Of a stretch of 57,148 nt of DNA, positions 16,733 to 24,480 are shown in pieces. A program made the translations under genes and the position numbers. The first letter of the stretch is position 1, and each line of letters starts with the position of its first letter. Source of the stretch: Paenibacillus sp. CF384 (lineage in GTDB: Bacteria; Bacillota; Bacilli; Paenibacillales; Paenibacillaceae); NCBI RefSeq assembly GCF_900106745.1, contig NZ_FNNV01000029.1:1-57148 (forward strand), given 5' to 3'. Below the pieces are notes generated by a model. That model ran no database searches, was not told the DNA's origin, and saw nothing but the letters and a program-made list of their open reading frames with translations.

Positions 16733-17692
16733 CTACTTAGCAGTTTCCTCCGCCGCCAAGACAGCTTGAAACAACTTGAGAGCTTCAGCCTTCGTTTCTT
16801 CCCCTAACTCATCCATCATCCATACGTTCCGAGCACACTCTATCAGGTCCTGAAGGACCCTCTCTAAGCGGTAATAGGAGAGCACCTGTTCATCCACCTC
16901 TACGGCTCCGTACCCTTGGAAAAATGCTTGGTCATGCGGATGACTGACAAAGATGAAATCACGCTCTTTGGGAGCGAGCATCACCTCGTCCCAATCGATT
17001 ACAAACACTTCCCCCGCCTGATCCCGAATCACATTAGCCGGATGAAGATCCGCGTGACAGATGACATGCGGGATCTTACGTGATTGAAGCGTCCCAGCCA
17101 GCTCCACCAATTCGGCCAGCTTCGCGTGTATCGTCATCCTATGCGCTACCCAAGAAGCATGTAGTGTACGATCCAATGGACTTCCGCCTTCGAAGCGTCC
17201 AAGTTGATCCTCAAAGGTGCGAATCCATCGCGCATATTCCGTTGTATCAAAGGTCTCCTGTCGGAGCGATTGCAATCCTTCAGGCGGTAAAGGAATCCGG
17301 TGAATGTGTTGTAAGGTAGTCCCTAGCTTATTCCACTGCTCTGCCGACATCCCATCGAAGCTTGAATCCCCCTTGATAAAGGGGTAGACCACGACTGTCC
17401 AATCCTCCAGACAGGTCCATAAGGCACCGCTCTTGGTCGAAATGGGAGCTACAACAGCTGTAATCCCCTGCTCGCCAAGATATCGAGGAACCCGATATTG
17501 CGGTTCGTATAAAGGTCTAGACGTAACTTTAAGCAGATAATAATCGGTTTCCTGCTCGCTCACCACAAGATACACGGCAGAGCTGTAATCAAGTCCAAGC
17601 GGAAGAAACTCAAGTGTCGCCGGAGTCCATTCATACTGCTCCTTTAAGCAGAATTCCAGAAGTTCCTTCGAAACGTTTGGTGAATGACGCAT
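16733..17692 (-). CDS. Aminoglycoside phosphotransferase-like kinase
   Basis: 319 residues with the APH/choline-kinase fold. The catalytic loop is CHADLHPANVI (HxDxxxxN) and the metal-binding Asp is in VIDWDEVM. GGAGGAGG lies eight bases before ATG 17692. The family covers antibiotic kinases, homoserine, choline and other small-molecule kinases, so the substrate is open; the sequence is not close to a resistance enzyme that I know. It is isolated between convergent and co-directional unrelated genes. Confidence 0.75.
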   Translation of the reverse strand: MRHSPNVSKELLEFCLKEQYEWTPATLEFLPLGLDYSSAVYLVVSEQETDYYLLKVTSRPLYEPQYRVPRYLGEQGITAVVAPISTKSGALWTCLEDWTVVVYPFIKGDSSFDGMSAEQWNKLGTTLQHIHRIPLPPEGLQSLRQETFDTTEYARWIRTFEDQLGRFEGGSPLDRTLHASWVAHRMTIHAKLAELVELAGTLQSRKIPHVICHADLHPANVIRDQAGEVFVIDWDEVMLAPKERDFIFVSHPHDQAFFQGYGAVEVDEQVLSYYRLERVLQDLIECARNVWMMDELGEETKAEALKLFQAVLAAEETAK

Positions 17693-17779
17693 AACTCCAT
17701 TCCTCCTCCTTCCTATACAGCTGTCATTGGCAGCCTCTCTCGGCAGCAGCGGTTCCTTACTATGTGACCATATGACCGA

Positions 17780-18550
17780 TTAAGAAGTGCTCGCCTTTGA
17801 AACTTTGTTGCTGGGCGCAAACCAACCAAGAACGGCCACTGCAACCAAGACAGCATAGAAGACTACCGTCCATCCCGTGCTATGAGGAAAATGATGATCC
17901 AACACGCCGATATCCTCATGAGCAAGCGTAATCACGGCAAGCTTTACTCCTACCCAAGCCACAATCGCATAAGCAGTTGTCTCGAGGGCCGGTCGTTGTG
18001 CGAGCAGCTGCACAAACCAAGCAGCAGCGTATTTAATTAGAACCAGTCCGGCAACTCCGCCAAGCACCACAACTATGAATTGCCCCCCGTCCATGCCGCC
18101 GAACTCCCTCAGCGGAGAATCCGGTAAACCAAGCGCGAGCGCAACCGCAGCGAGAATGGAATCAATCGCAAAAGCGAGATCGGCCAGCGCGATCTTGCCG
18201 ACAGTTGGCCAGAAGCCTGTCCCTGCTCCTTGCTTCTCTTCCTTGTGCGTATCTTCTTTCTTTTTGCCAAATCGCTCTTGAATAATGTGCTTTAAGCCTA
18301 GGTATAGAAGATAGGCGGCGCCGATTGCCTGCACCTGCCAGACATTCGCAATAAAGGATATCGCGAACAGAGCGGCAAAGCGAAAGACAAATGCCATAAT
18401 GATTCCGTAATTGATCGCTCGTTTCTTCTGTTCCTCCGGCAACTGCTTGGCAATAACCGCCAACACGAGCGCATTGTCAGCCGACAACAACCCTTCCAAA
18501 CCGATAAGAATGAGTAAAGCCCAGGCATACTCCAACCATAATGATTCCAA
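17780..18550 (-). CDS. TerC family integral membrane protein (YkoY-like)
   Basis: 256 residues from TTG 18550, with GGAGG ten bases upstream, giving an N-terminus MESLWLEYAWALL like YkoY; the longer frame to 18667 runs through a promoter. TerC hallmarks are LEGLLSADNALVLAV (TM2) and AFAIDSILA (TM5 region), with about seven to eight membrane segments and a charged loop KKKEDTHKEEK. TerC proteins take part in metal export, notably manganese loading of secreted proteins. No yybP-ykoY manganese riboswitch is present upstream; an ECF-sigma-like promoter is. Confidence 0.85.
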   Translation of the reverse strand: MESLWLEYAWALLILIGLEGLLSADNALVLAVIAKQLPEEQKKRAINYGIIMAFVFRFAALFAISFIANVWQVQAIGAAYLLYLGLKHIIQERFGKKKEDTHKEEKQGAGTGFWPTVGKIALADLAFAIDSILAAVALALGLPDSPLREFGGMDGGQFIVVVLGGVAGLVLIKYAAAWFVQLLAQRPALETTAYAIVAWVGVKLAVITLAHEDIGVLDHHFPHSTGWTVVFYAVLVAVAVLGWFAPSNKVSKASTS

Positions 18551-18613
18551 CTTGATTCGCCCTCCTATACACCATCGCAAGTTTCTGACCATCAAAAACA
18601 TATGTGCAATAGG

Positions 18614-18641
18614 TATACGTAAAAGTTGCCGAAGGTTTTCA
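18614..18641 (-). promoter_or_regulatory. ECF sigma (SigW-like) promoter of the TerC gene
   Basis: On the minus strand TGAAAA (18641-18636), a 16-bp spacer and CGTATA (18619-18614) fit the SigW pattern TGAAAC-N16-CGTA with one mismatch. It is 64 bp before the TTG start. SigW itself is encoded at 50054-50620. Confidence 0.6.
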
Positions 18642-18666
18642 ACTTTTTCGCCTGTCATCAGACGCA

Positions 18667-18704
18667 CGAAAAGCCCCGATAAGGATTAACTCATCATCGG
18701 GACT
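18667..18704 (-). terminator. Terminator of the WYL regulator gene
   Basis: Stem AGTCCCGAT / ATCGGGGCT with a 15-base loop, then TTTT on the minus strand. It separates the WYL regulator from the TerC promoter. Confidence 0.75.
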
Positions 18705-18735
18705 TGAAGATCTTTATACAACCTCGGATAACAAC

Positions 18736-19704
18736 TCAAGAGAATCTTAAATTCGCCAAACGCGCTTCCAGCATCACGCGCAGTTCATCAGGAATCCGCT
18801 CAAACTCGGCGCCTTTCCCCAGAAAGAGCAGCCAGTCCGCATAATACGCCAGCATTTCAGCATCGGTCACATCCAACTGCACATTGAACATCCCGCTCGA
18901 CTGGAACATCCCGGTAAAGGACAAAATGATCCCCGGCGGGTGCATGCGCTTAAAGCGTTGAATCCCGGTCGTATCCAGCTTCACAACAAGATTGGATTGG
19001 CGTGCACGAAGCAGCTTCTTACTTAGAATCTCTTGCTCAGATAACTTCATCTCCTGCTCCGAGATTACCGAATCCCGCAGCATATCGACAGGCAAATAAC
19101 GAAACTCGTCCATATCCAAATCATAAACCTCGACCAGCCACTGTGCGTTCGCATTAAAGATATGCAGCAGATATACATCCAGCAGCTGCGGCCAGCCAAC
19201 ACTCAGCTCATACGTCACGCGCAAATGCTTATCCCGCACAGCAAGCGAAATCAGCTGGTTCAGCTCCGCAGGCGCCGCATCATCGAGCTCGAGCAAATTC
19301 GGATTAGCGGGATTGGTATTCTCAAAAAGCAAGATGTTATTCAGCTCGATTAGCTCGTCTTGTTGGGATTGCGAAGCGATGCCGATAAGTTTCTCCGTAA
19401 TGGAACGGCGATTCTGCAGATAAGGCAGCTGTGAATTTTTAGAGGCGATAAAGCTGATAAAAATCGCCTTCAGCTCATCCGGCGTGAAGCGCGCTGCGGG
19501 CAGATAATGGTTTTGGAGCACGTTGTAGCCGCCGCCGCGTCCAAGCTCGGTCGTCAGCGGAAAACCTAATGCCTGAATCTCGTTAATGTCGCGAATCGCC
19601 GTCGCGCGGGAGATCTTGAATTCCCGCTGGATCTCGGCAATCGTAAAATGCGCACGGTTATTGATATAGCGCATGATTAGGTTCACTCGTTCTGTTTTTT
19701 TCAT
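18736..19704 (-). CDS. YafY-type HTH/WYL-domain regulator
   Basis: 322 residues. DeoR-like winged helix at the N-terminus (FTIAEIQREFKISRATAIRD, about 20-39), then a WYL ligand-binding domain in the centre and a C-terminal WCX-like extension. Such regulators sense small ligands or nucleic acid. It is divergent from two paralogous effector-binding-like genes, with a clear inverted repeat in the 108-bp gap, so it probably controls them and itself. Confidence 0.85.
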   Translation of the reverse strand: MKKTERVNLIMRYINNRAHFTIAEIQREFKISRATAIRDINEIQALGFPLTTELGRGGGYNVLQNHYLPAARFTPDELKAIFISFIASKNSQLPYLQNRRSITEKLIGIASQSQQDELIELNNILLFENTNPANPNLLELDDAAPAELNQLISLAVRDKHLRVTYELSVGWPQLLDVYLLHIFNANAQWLVEVYDLDMDEFRYLPVDMLRDSVISEQEMKLSEQEILSKKLLRARQSNLVVKLDTTGIQRFKRMHPPGIILSFTGMFQSSGMFNVQLDVTDAEMLAYYADWLLFLGKGAEFERIPDELRVMLEARLANLRFS

Positions 19705-19713
19705 GCTTTTATT

Positions 19714-19754
19714 GTATCAGAAACGCATCCATAAAAGGTATCATTTTTTGATAC
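19714..19754. promoter_or_regulatory. Candidate operator of the WYL regulator
   Basis: Perfect inverted repeat GTATCA-TTTTT-TGATAC (19738-19754), with a further direct GTATCA half-site at 19714-19719, 24 bp upstream. It lies 10-50 bp from the regulator start and 59-99 bp from the start of the divergent gene. Confidence 0.6.
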
Positions 19755-19812
19755 ATTCAGCATCTAGAATCAATCTTGTAACCAACTACATTCCACGAAG
19801 GAGAGATACAAT

Positions 19813-20292
19813 ATGACTAACCATTCCATCCAAACCATCTCAGAAAACTACAAAATGACTGCTTTCGGTGTTACACTAGAAGACTACAACGACTGGGCAG
19901 GCAATGCAGCCAAAACGGCAGCGAAAAAAGCTGAAATCACCGAAAACGGCAAGCTTGCTGAACTTCTCGCGCTCGCAGACGGCCAAGAATATCAAATCAA
20001 CTTCGCCATCGACCGCAAGGCTTGGCGCGGATTCGGCGTGATGGGCGAGTTCGAAGTGGAAGGCGCGATTGTCCTTGAATTCCTAGCTGGCGACTACCTC
20101 GTCGTGCCTGGCACAGGCGCTGACAAAGACCGTCTTGCTGATGAAATCACAGGCAAAGTTTTCAGCGGCATGTTGGAAGAAATCACGGACTACAAATACG
20201 TTGGTCCCGGTAACTCCACCTTCGTCAAAGCAGATGAGAACGGTAAATTCTACGGCGAAATGTGGCTTCGTGTTAAAAAAGTCGAAGGCTAA
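19813..20292 (+). CDS. GyrI-like / effector-binding-domain small protein A
   Basis: 159 residues, no signal peptide. The pattern FAIDRKAWRGFGVMGEFEV, then FLAGDYLVVPGTG, then a C-terminal FYGEMWLRV resembles the GyrI-like effector-binding fold (two beta-alpha-beta-beta repeats) as stand-alone proteins. Such domains bind hydrophobic cations or hydrolyse toxic small molecules. GGAGAG precedes the ATG. The next gene is a paralogue 23 bp away. Both are divergent from a WYL regulator, a typical drug- or ligand-sensing arrangement. The family call is by pattern, not certain. Confidence 0.55.
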   Translation: MTNHSIQTISENYKMTAFGVTLEDYNDWAGNAAKTAAKKAEITENGKLAELLALADGQEYQINFAIDRKAWRGFGVMGEFEVEGAIVLEFLAGDYLVVPGTGADKDRLADEITGKVFSGMLEEITDYKYVGPGNSTFVKADENGKFYGEMWLRVKKVEG

Positions 20293-20315
20293 TCTCTTGA
20301 AAAAGGAGCATTCAC

Positions 20316-20792
20316 ATGACAGCTTACACGCTTGATCACAAAAAATCTTTTACTTTGACCGCATATGGTTTTTCCATCCAGTCGAATTTCCAAGACATGC
20401 CGGCGATGCAGCAAGAAAAAGCCGAGTTTTGGGGCAAACTTAAGGCTGACGGACGTTTCAATAAACTCAAAGACGCCGCAAAGGACGATCGCGAATGGTC
20501 AGTCAATGAGGTCTATCAAGGAAAACCGTGGAATTATTTCGCGGTGGAAGCCAGAAAATCAGTGGCTGACGCCACGCGCACCATCGAGTTTCCAGAGAGC
20601 GAATACATCGTCGTTTCAGGAAATGGCGACAAAGAAACCTTGTTTGATCAGCTGACTTACCGCGCTTTTGGCGAAGTCCTGGCCCAAATCACGGATTATG
20701 CTTACATCGGCGGTCCCAATGCGACTTATCGCAAAGATAACGGCGACGGCACGTTTTACGGCGAATTCTGGGTGCCTGTGGTGAAGAAATAA
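20316..20792 (+). CDS. GyrI-like / effector-binding-domain small protein B
   Basis: 158 residues, paralogous to the preceding protein: shared SxTLTAYGF/KMTAFGV start, EFPESEYIVVSGNG matching FLAGDYLVVPGTG, ITDYAYIGGPNATY matching ITDYKYVGPGNSTF, and the same FYGE(F/M)W ending. Ribosome site AAAGGAG. The two may work as a heterodimer or on related ligands. It ends in a terminator shared with the convergent gene. Confidence 0.55.
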   Translation: MTAYTLDHKKSFTLTAYGFSIQSNFQDMPAMQQEKAEFWGKLKADGRFNKLKDAAKDDREWSVNEVYQGKPWNYFAVEARKSVADATRTIEFPESEYIVVSGNGDKETLFDQLTYRAFGEVLAQITDYAYIGGPNATYRKDNGDGTFYGEFWVPVVKK

Positions 20793-20796
20793 TTGT

Positions 20797-20829
20797 AAAA
20801 AAGAGCAGAAGTTCACTTCTGCTCTTTTC
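20797..20829. terminator. Bidirectional terminator
   Basis: AAAAAGAGCAGAAGT / ACTTCTGCTCTTTT with a two-base loop; T-runs on both strands. It separates convergent genes 20316-20792 and 20840-22063. Confidence 0.9.
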
Positions 20830-20839
20830 GCTATTCCTA

Positions 20840-22063
20840 TCACTTGAACAGGACAACCTCATCGCGACGATCGAAGTCCTGATCGAGGCTAATATCTTCT
20901 TTATAATTCCAGTGACCGTTGGCATATTCCAAATAAATAAGCGCTTCGAATATATCGTCGCCATCCTTAATGTCTTCTGTAACATCGCTCCAACTGAGCA
21001 TCCCTTGGACGACAGCCTCCTTCTTGCCAAGGAAGATGACTCGTTCATCGGATAACTTGTACCTTTCTTCGCTATGATCAAAAATCGCTTTCAGACTGTC
21101 TTCCCATGTTTCTGGACCCATGACATAATCGTTCCAATGTTTGATAAACGAAGGAGCTGTGTATTGCAGCGTTCGTTTGAAATCCTCTGCGTTATACGCT
21201 GTATAATAAGTTCTTAGATCCGACAAAACCGCACTCTGCTCGTTAAAACGGTTCTTCATGATGGCTTCGACTTTCTGGTCGATGTCCTCCGGAGATTCCA
21301 TGTTGCTATACATCATGCCCTCGTGCGCGATTCTCCATTGTCCTGCTTCATAGCGAAGGTTGTATCCAAACACATCTTCGCGGTTCAATTCTTCCGTACG
21401 CTTGATATAAGTGACTTGAAGCGTTGCTTCATGGTCAGAAGTATATTCGATCCGATCGATGTTCACTTTGAAGTCGCGGACCGGGATTTCGCTGACTGCT
21501 TGATTCGCTTCGTAATCATAATCTAGATTCATATAGCCCAATGTTAGATTGTCAGATGTCAGTAATTTGGGGCTAAAGGTTTCGTAATACTTCGTAACGA
21601 GCTCTTTCACAGCGGTCTCTTGACCGTAGCCGTATGACTTTAAATTCACAGTGAGCTTCGGTTGATCATAATAAACCGAGTACTTCGCAATTTGTCCAAA
21701 CTGGCGAAGAGGGATGTACACTTGTCCGTTAAAGACAGGAATTTCATGGTCCAAGTAGTAACTGCCATCGTCAACCTCCATAACATTATCGCCGGACCAG
21801 AATCGAATGTCTGCGCCGTTAACGTTCCCAGAGACTTCCCCTGTACCCGGATCATACTTGGCCGACTTATATCCCATAGCATCGAATAATTTACGAAATG
21901 GTACATACATAACGCCTGATTTTACGACCGGATGTACGCCTGCAATCTGTTTATTATTCACTACCAGTTGAATCGACTTACTAACAGAAGCAGCATTCGC
22001 AACAAGCGGGGTAGTTACAAGCAAGCAGAAGACAACCAACAAACCGATAAACTTTCTGACCAT
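20840..22063 (-). CDS. Secreted stalk-domain (copper amine oxidase N-terminal-like) protein
   Basis: 407 residues. Signal peptide to about residue 25 (ends VANAAS). Residues 30-145 form the copper amine oxidase N-terminal-like domain common in Paenibacillus exported proteins (two halves: VKSGVMYVPFRKLFDAMG and FNGQVYIPLRQFGQIA). The rest contains two NTF2-like segments (VKELVTKYYETF and LRTYYTAYNAEDFKRTLQY). There are no catalytic residues of an amine oxidase. It is probably an extracellular or wall-associated binding protein of unknown ligand. Confidence 0.7.
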   Translation of the reverse strand: MVRKFIGLLVVFCLLVTTPLVANAASVSKSIQLVVNNKQIAGVHPVVKSGVMYVPFRKLFDAMGYKSAKYDPGTGEVSGNVNGADIRFWSGDNVMEVDDGSYYLDHEIPVFNGQVYIPLRQFGQIAKYSVYYDQPKLTVNLKSYGYGQETAVKELVTKYYETFSPKLLTSDNLTLGYMNLDYDYEANQAVSEIPVRDFKVNIDRIEYTSDHEATLQVTYIKRTEELNREDVFGYNLRYEAGQWRIAHEGMMYSNMESPEDIDQKVEAIMKNRFNEQSAVLSDLRTYYTAYNAEDFKRTLQYTAPSFIKHWNDYVMGPETWEDSLKAIFDHSEERYKLSDERVIFLGKKEAVVQGMLSWSDVTEDIKDGDDIFEALIYLEYANGHWNYKEDISLDQDFDRRDEVVLFK

Positions 22064-22189
22064 TTGACACGTCCTATTCTATTCGTAGTATATGATATCG
22101 ATTTCACATACCTTGTTTATCGGTTGTAGAGGTTCAAGCATTTACCACTATATTCCCATACCTGCAATTCATATCAGATCCTTGAATCG

Positions 22190-22217
22190 AAAAAGACCGC
22201 TCAAAAGGCGGTCTTTT
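22190..22217 (-). terminator. Terminator of the 94-residue protein gene
   Basis: AAAAAGACCGC / GCGGTCTTTT with a short loop; on the minus strand the stem is followed by TTTTT, 9 bp after the stop at 22226. Confidence 0.85.
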
Positions 22218-22225
22218 AAACGTTC

Positions 22226-22510
22226 TTAAGTCTTTCTCTCCACGATCGGAATACAAATCAAGATTCCACTTCCATGCTCACGATCATTTGCCTTCACAAC
22301 GACGGTTGTGCTGCCATGTTTGATGAAATCCCCGGTTATCATAACCTTAAGGCGGTCACTACTAACACTAGCCACAACATAAAACGGATCATAGGTTACA
22401 TTTAATAAAACACCATAAACGTCTAGTCCAAGCTGCCTGTAAGTAAGGGTTGCTGTTTCACCAGTTGCCAAAGTGATCGAATCATGCACGAGTCCGCATC
22501 TTAAACCCAT
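22226..22510 (-). CDS. Small hypothetical protein, beta-rich
   Basis: 94 residues from ATG 22510, with AAGGAGAGG nine bases upstream; the frame extends to 22603 without a site. Alternating hydrophobic pattern (TATLTYRQLGLDVYGVLLNV, then a C-terminal GSGILICIPIVERK) suggests an all-beta fold. There are no signal peptide or motifs that I recognise. It is divergent from the ATP-grasp gene at 22661 across 150 bp, in which I found no convincing promoter. Confidence 0.6.
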   Translation of the reverse strand: MGLRCGLVHDSITLATGETATLTYRQLGLDVYGVLLNVTYDPFYVVASVSSDRLKVMITGDFIKHGSTTVVVKANDREHGSGILICIPIVERKT

Positions 22511-22660
22511 ATCGTCCCTCTCCTTTTCTCGCACGCTATCTCCTTGCCTCTCATCTACTATATATGTTGATAGGAGCGAGAAAGATTGGGTAGCGTTATC
22601 CAAGCCGGCACAACCGGAATAGAGTAAAGAAGAACGAGCTGCAGAAACGAGGAGAGGCCC

Positions 22661-23395
22661 GTGGCAAAGTCGATTGTTCGGGACAAATGGTTACAGTACC
22701 GCATCCTAAAGGAATCGCCAATACTTGCCGGCAGACTCCCGCAAACATGGCTGTTAAACAGACCTGTAACGTTATCGGAGATGCTTCGTCGCTATCAGAG
22801 CGTCGTGCTGAAACCGCGAGATGGTCGATACGGCCACCAAATCCGTTTTATTCGTACAGGTAAAGAAGCTAAGGTGTATCATATTCATCGCGAGAAAAAA
22901 ACGATTACCGCAGCAGGTATCCGCCAGCTGTACAACAAGCTCGGTTCTATCACAAGGTCGAGTCGTTATATCATCCAAATAAGACTCCGGCTTGCTCAAA
23001 TTCAAGGCAGACCATTCGACATTCGAATCATGGTGCAGCGTACAAAAGGCGCCTACTCCCCTTGGAGAGTAACGGGTTCGTATGCGAAGGTTGCCGCGAA
23101 AGGGTATCTGATCACCAATGTGGCCAGTCGCATTATTCCAGTGAAAGCTGCGATGAAGGAAGCTTGTATCTACGACCAGGGTTTGAGCGTCAAAGCCGAG
23201 CGTATTGCAGTACTCGCTGCTAAACGTCTCGGACGGCGGTACCCTCATCTAAGACAGGTTGGCTTCGATATCGGCATCGATAAGAAGCAGCGAATTTGGA
23301 TCATTGAAGGCAATTATAAGCCTGATCTGCTTCCCTTCATGCTATTGGATAATGCTGCGATGAACCGAAGAATTCAATGGTATATGACTCATTAG
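22661..23395 (+). CDS. YheC/YheD-like ATP-grasp protein
   Basis: 244 residues from GTG 22661 with AGGAGAGG upstream. The YheC/D family signature is visible: TWLLNRPVTLSEMLRRYQ, VVLKPRDGRYGHQI, FDIRIMVQR, GFDIGIDKKQRIWIIEGNY. These ATP-grasp proteins are associated with the endospore coat in Bacillus. The protein is shorter than YheC/D, lacking part of the N-terminal region. It is very basic (many Arg and Lys). Expression in sporulation is an inference from the family. Confidence 0.75.
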   Translation: MAKSIVRDKWLQYRILKESPILAGRLPQTWLLNRPVTLSEMLRRYQSVVLKPRDGRYGHQIRFIRTGKEAKVYHIHREKKTITAAGIRQLYNKLGSITRSSRYIIQIRLRLAQIQGRPFDIRIMVQRTKGAYSPWRVTGSYAKVAAKGYLITNVASRIIPVKAAMKEACIYDQGLSVKAERIAVLAAKRLGRRYPHLRQVGFDIGIDKKQRIWIIEGNYKPDLLPFMLLDNAAMNRRIQWYMTH

Positions 23396-23406
23396 AATAG
23401 GAAGGA

Positions 23407-23450
23407 TAAAGAAGAGAAGGACGCATCGGTTTCGTCCTTCTCTTCTTTAC
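23407..23450. terminator. Bidirectional terminator
   Basis: AAAGAAGAGAAGGACG / CGTCCTTCTCTTCTTT, loop about 11 bases, between the YheC/D-like gene and the convergent esterase gene. Confidence 0.9.
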
Positions 23451-23492
23451 CTTATGAGATTAATTATTTCAGGAATCATTGCAGGATAATCA

Positions 23493-24461
23493 TTAGTTAC
23501 GCACCAATCGCTCCGCGATGAACTGCATCGCTTTGCGGTTCTGGTCTCCGGTGACCGTATGCCCTGAGAACGGCGACGGCACGATCCTTTTGTCGGAAGC
23601 GATCCGGTTGTAGGAGGCGTATATCGTTTCCGGCATCGTTGTCAGATCCTTCAAGCCAGCGCTAACGAATACCGGAATTCGGATCTTGTGCGCCAAATTC
23701 ATAATATCGTAGTAACTTAGCGTCTCTAGTACCGTATCGAGATGCTCCGGGAACCTCTCACAGAATACCGCTGCTTCCGTCAGTGAGCTATTAGAGTGCA
23801 GCATGCCGAAATCCATTTGGCACATGTTCGGAATATGAGCGACCGCGATAGCCGGTTTATCGGACAAAGCCGCCGCCATTAGCGCCAATCCACCGCCTTG
23901 GCTGCACCCTTGCACGCAGATTCGAGCCGGATCGATCTCCGGTTGCACACTTGCCCAGTCGATCGCTTTAAGCGTGTCGATCGTAATCGCCTTGTAATAA
24001 CACGTATCGCGATGTAGAATGCCTTGGGTGATCCACCCTTTGGCCATGCCGTGATCTTGAGCCAGAAGGTTGCCTGTCTCCCCGTTCTGCCCCCTTATGT
24101 CGATCGCAAAAACCGCGACGCCCATCAGTAGATAAGCGGCATAATCCTCCGGATACCCTCTGCTGCCCGTATAACCGTGGAGAAGCACGACGCAAGGCAG
24201 CTGCTCCCCCGACTCCGCTTGCCTGCGAGGCAGAAGGTACCATCCGTAAATCGGCGTATTATCGAAGCCATGGTACGCGACTTTATAGACGACCATATCA
24301 ACGAAAGGTGTTTCTACTCTTGTACGAGACGCATGTAACGGATGGCTTGCGGAAGTCTTCAACGCATCATCCCAATACAGCTCCAAGTCTTCCCTGGATG
24401 TGAGCGGCGGGGAATGCCGCTCCAAGTCCGCAATTCTTCTGGCAATCGCATCGCTGATCAT
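23493..24461 (-). CDS. Acetyl xylan esterase / cephalosporin-C deacetylase family hydrolase
   Basis: 322 residues from ATG 24461, eight bases from GGAGG. The alpha/beta-hydrolase fold has oxyanion motif LLHGYTGSRG, nucleophile elbow GCSQGGG (most relatives have GGSQGGG), Asp in AGLKDLTTMP and His in SGHTV. Family members remove acetyl groups from xylan or xylo-oligosaccharides, and from cephalosporin C. There is no signal peptide, so it would act on imported acetylated oligosaccharides. It lies 19 bp behind the binding-protein gene in one operon. Confidence 0.85.
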   Translation of the reverse strand: MISDAIARRIADLERHSPPLTSREDLELYWDDALKTSASHPLHASRTRVETPFVDMVVYKVAYHGFDNTPIYGWYLLPRRQAESGEQLPCVVLLHGYTGSRGYPEDYAAYLLMGVAVFAIDIRGQNGETGNLLAQDHGMAKGWITQGILHRDTCYYKAITIDTLKAIDWASVQPEIDPARICVQGCSQGGGLALMAAALSDKPAIAVAHIPNMCQMDFGMLHSNSSLTEAAVFCERFPEHLDTVLETLSYYDIMNLAHKIRIPVFVSAGLKDLTTMPETIYASYNRIASDKRIVPSPFSGHTVTGDQNRKAMQFIAERLVRN

Positions 24462-24480
24462 TCCTAATTCCTCCACCGAT

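Noticed and set aside
18551..18735. Possible yybP-ykoY manganese riboswitch before the TerC gene
   Set aside because: The conserved manganese-binding loops and closing stems are missing; the region is a terminator followed by a promoter.
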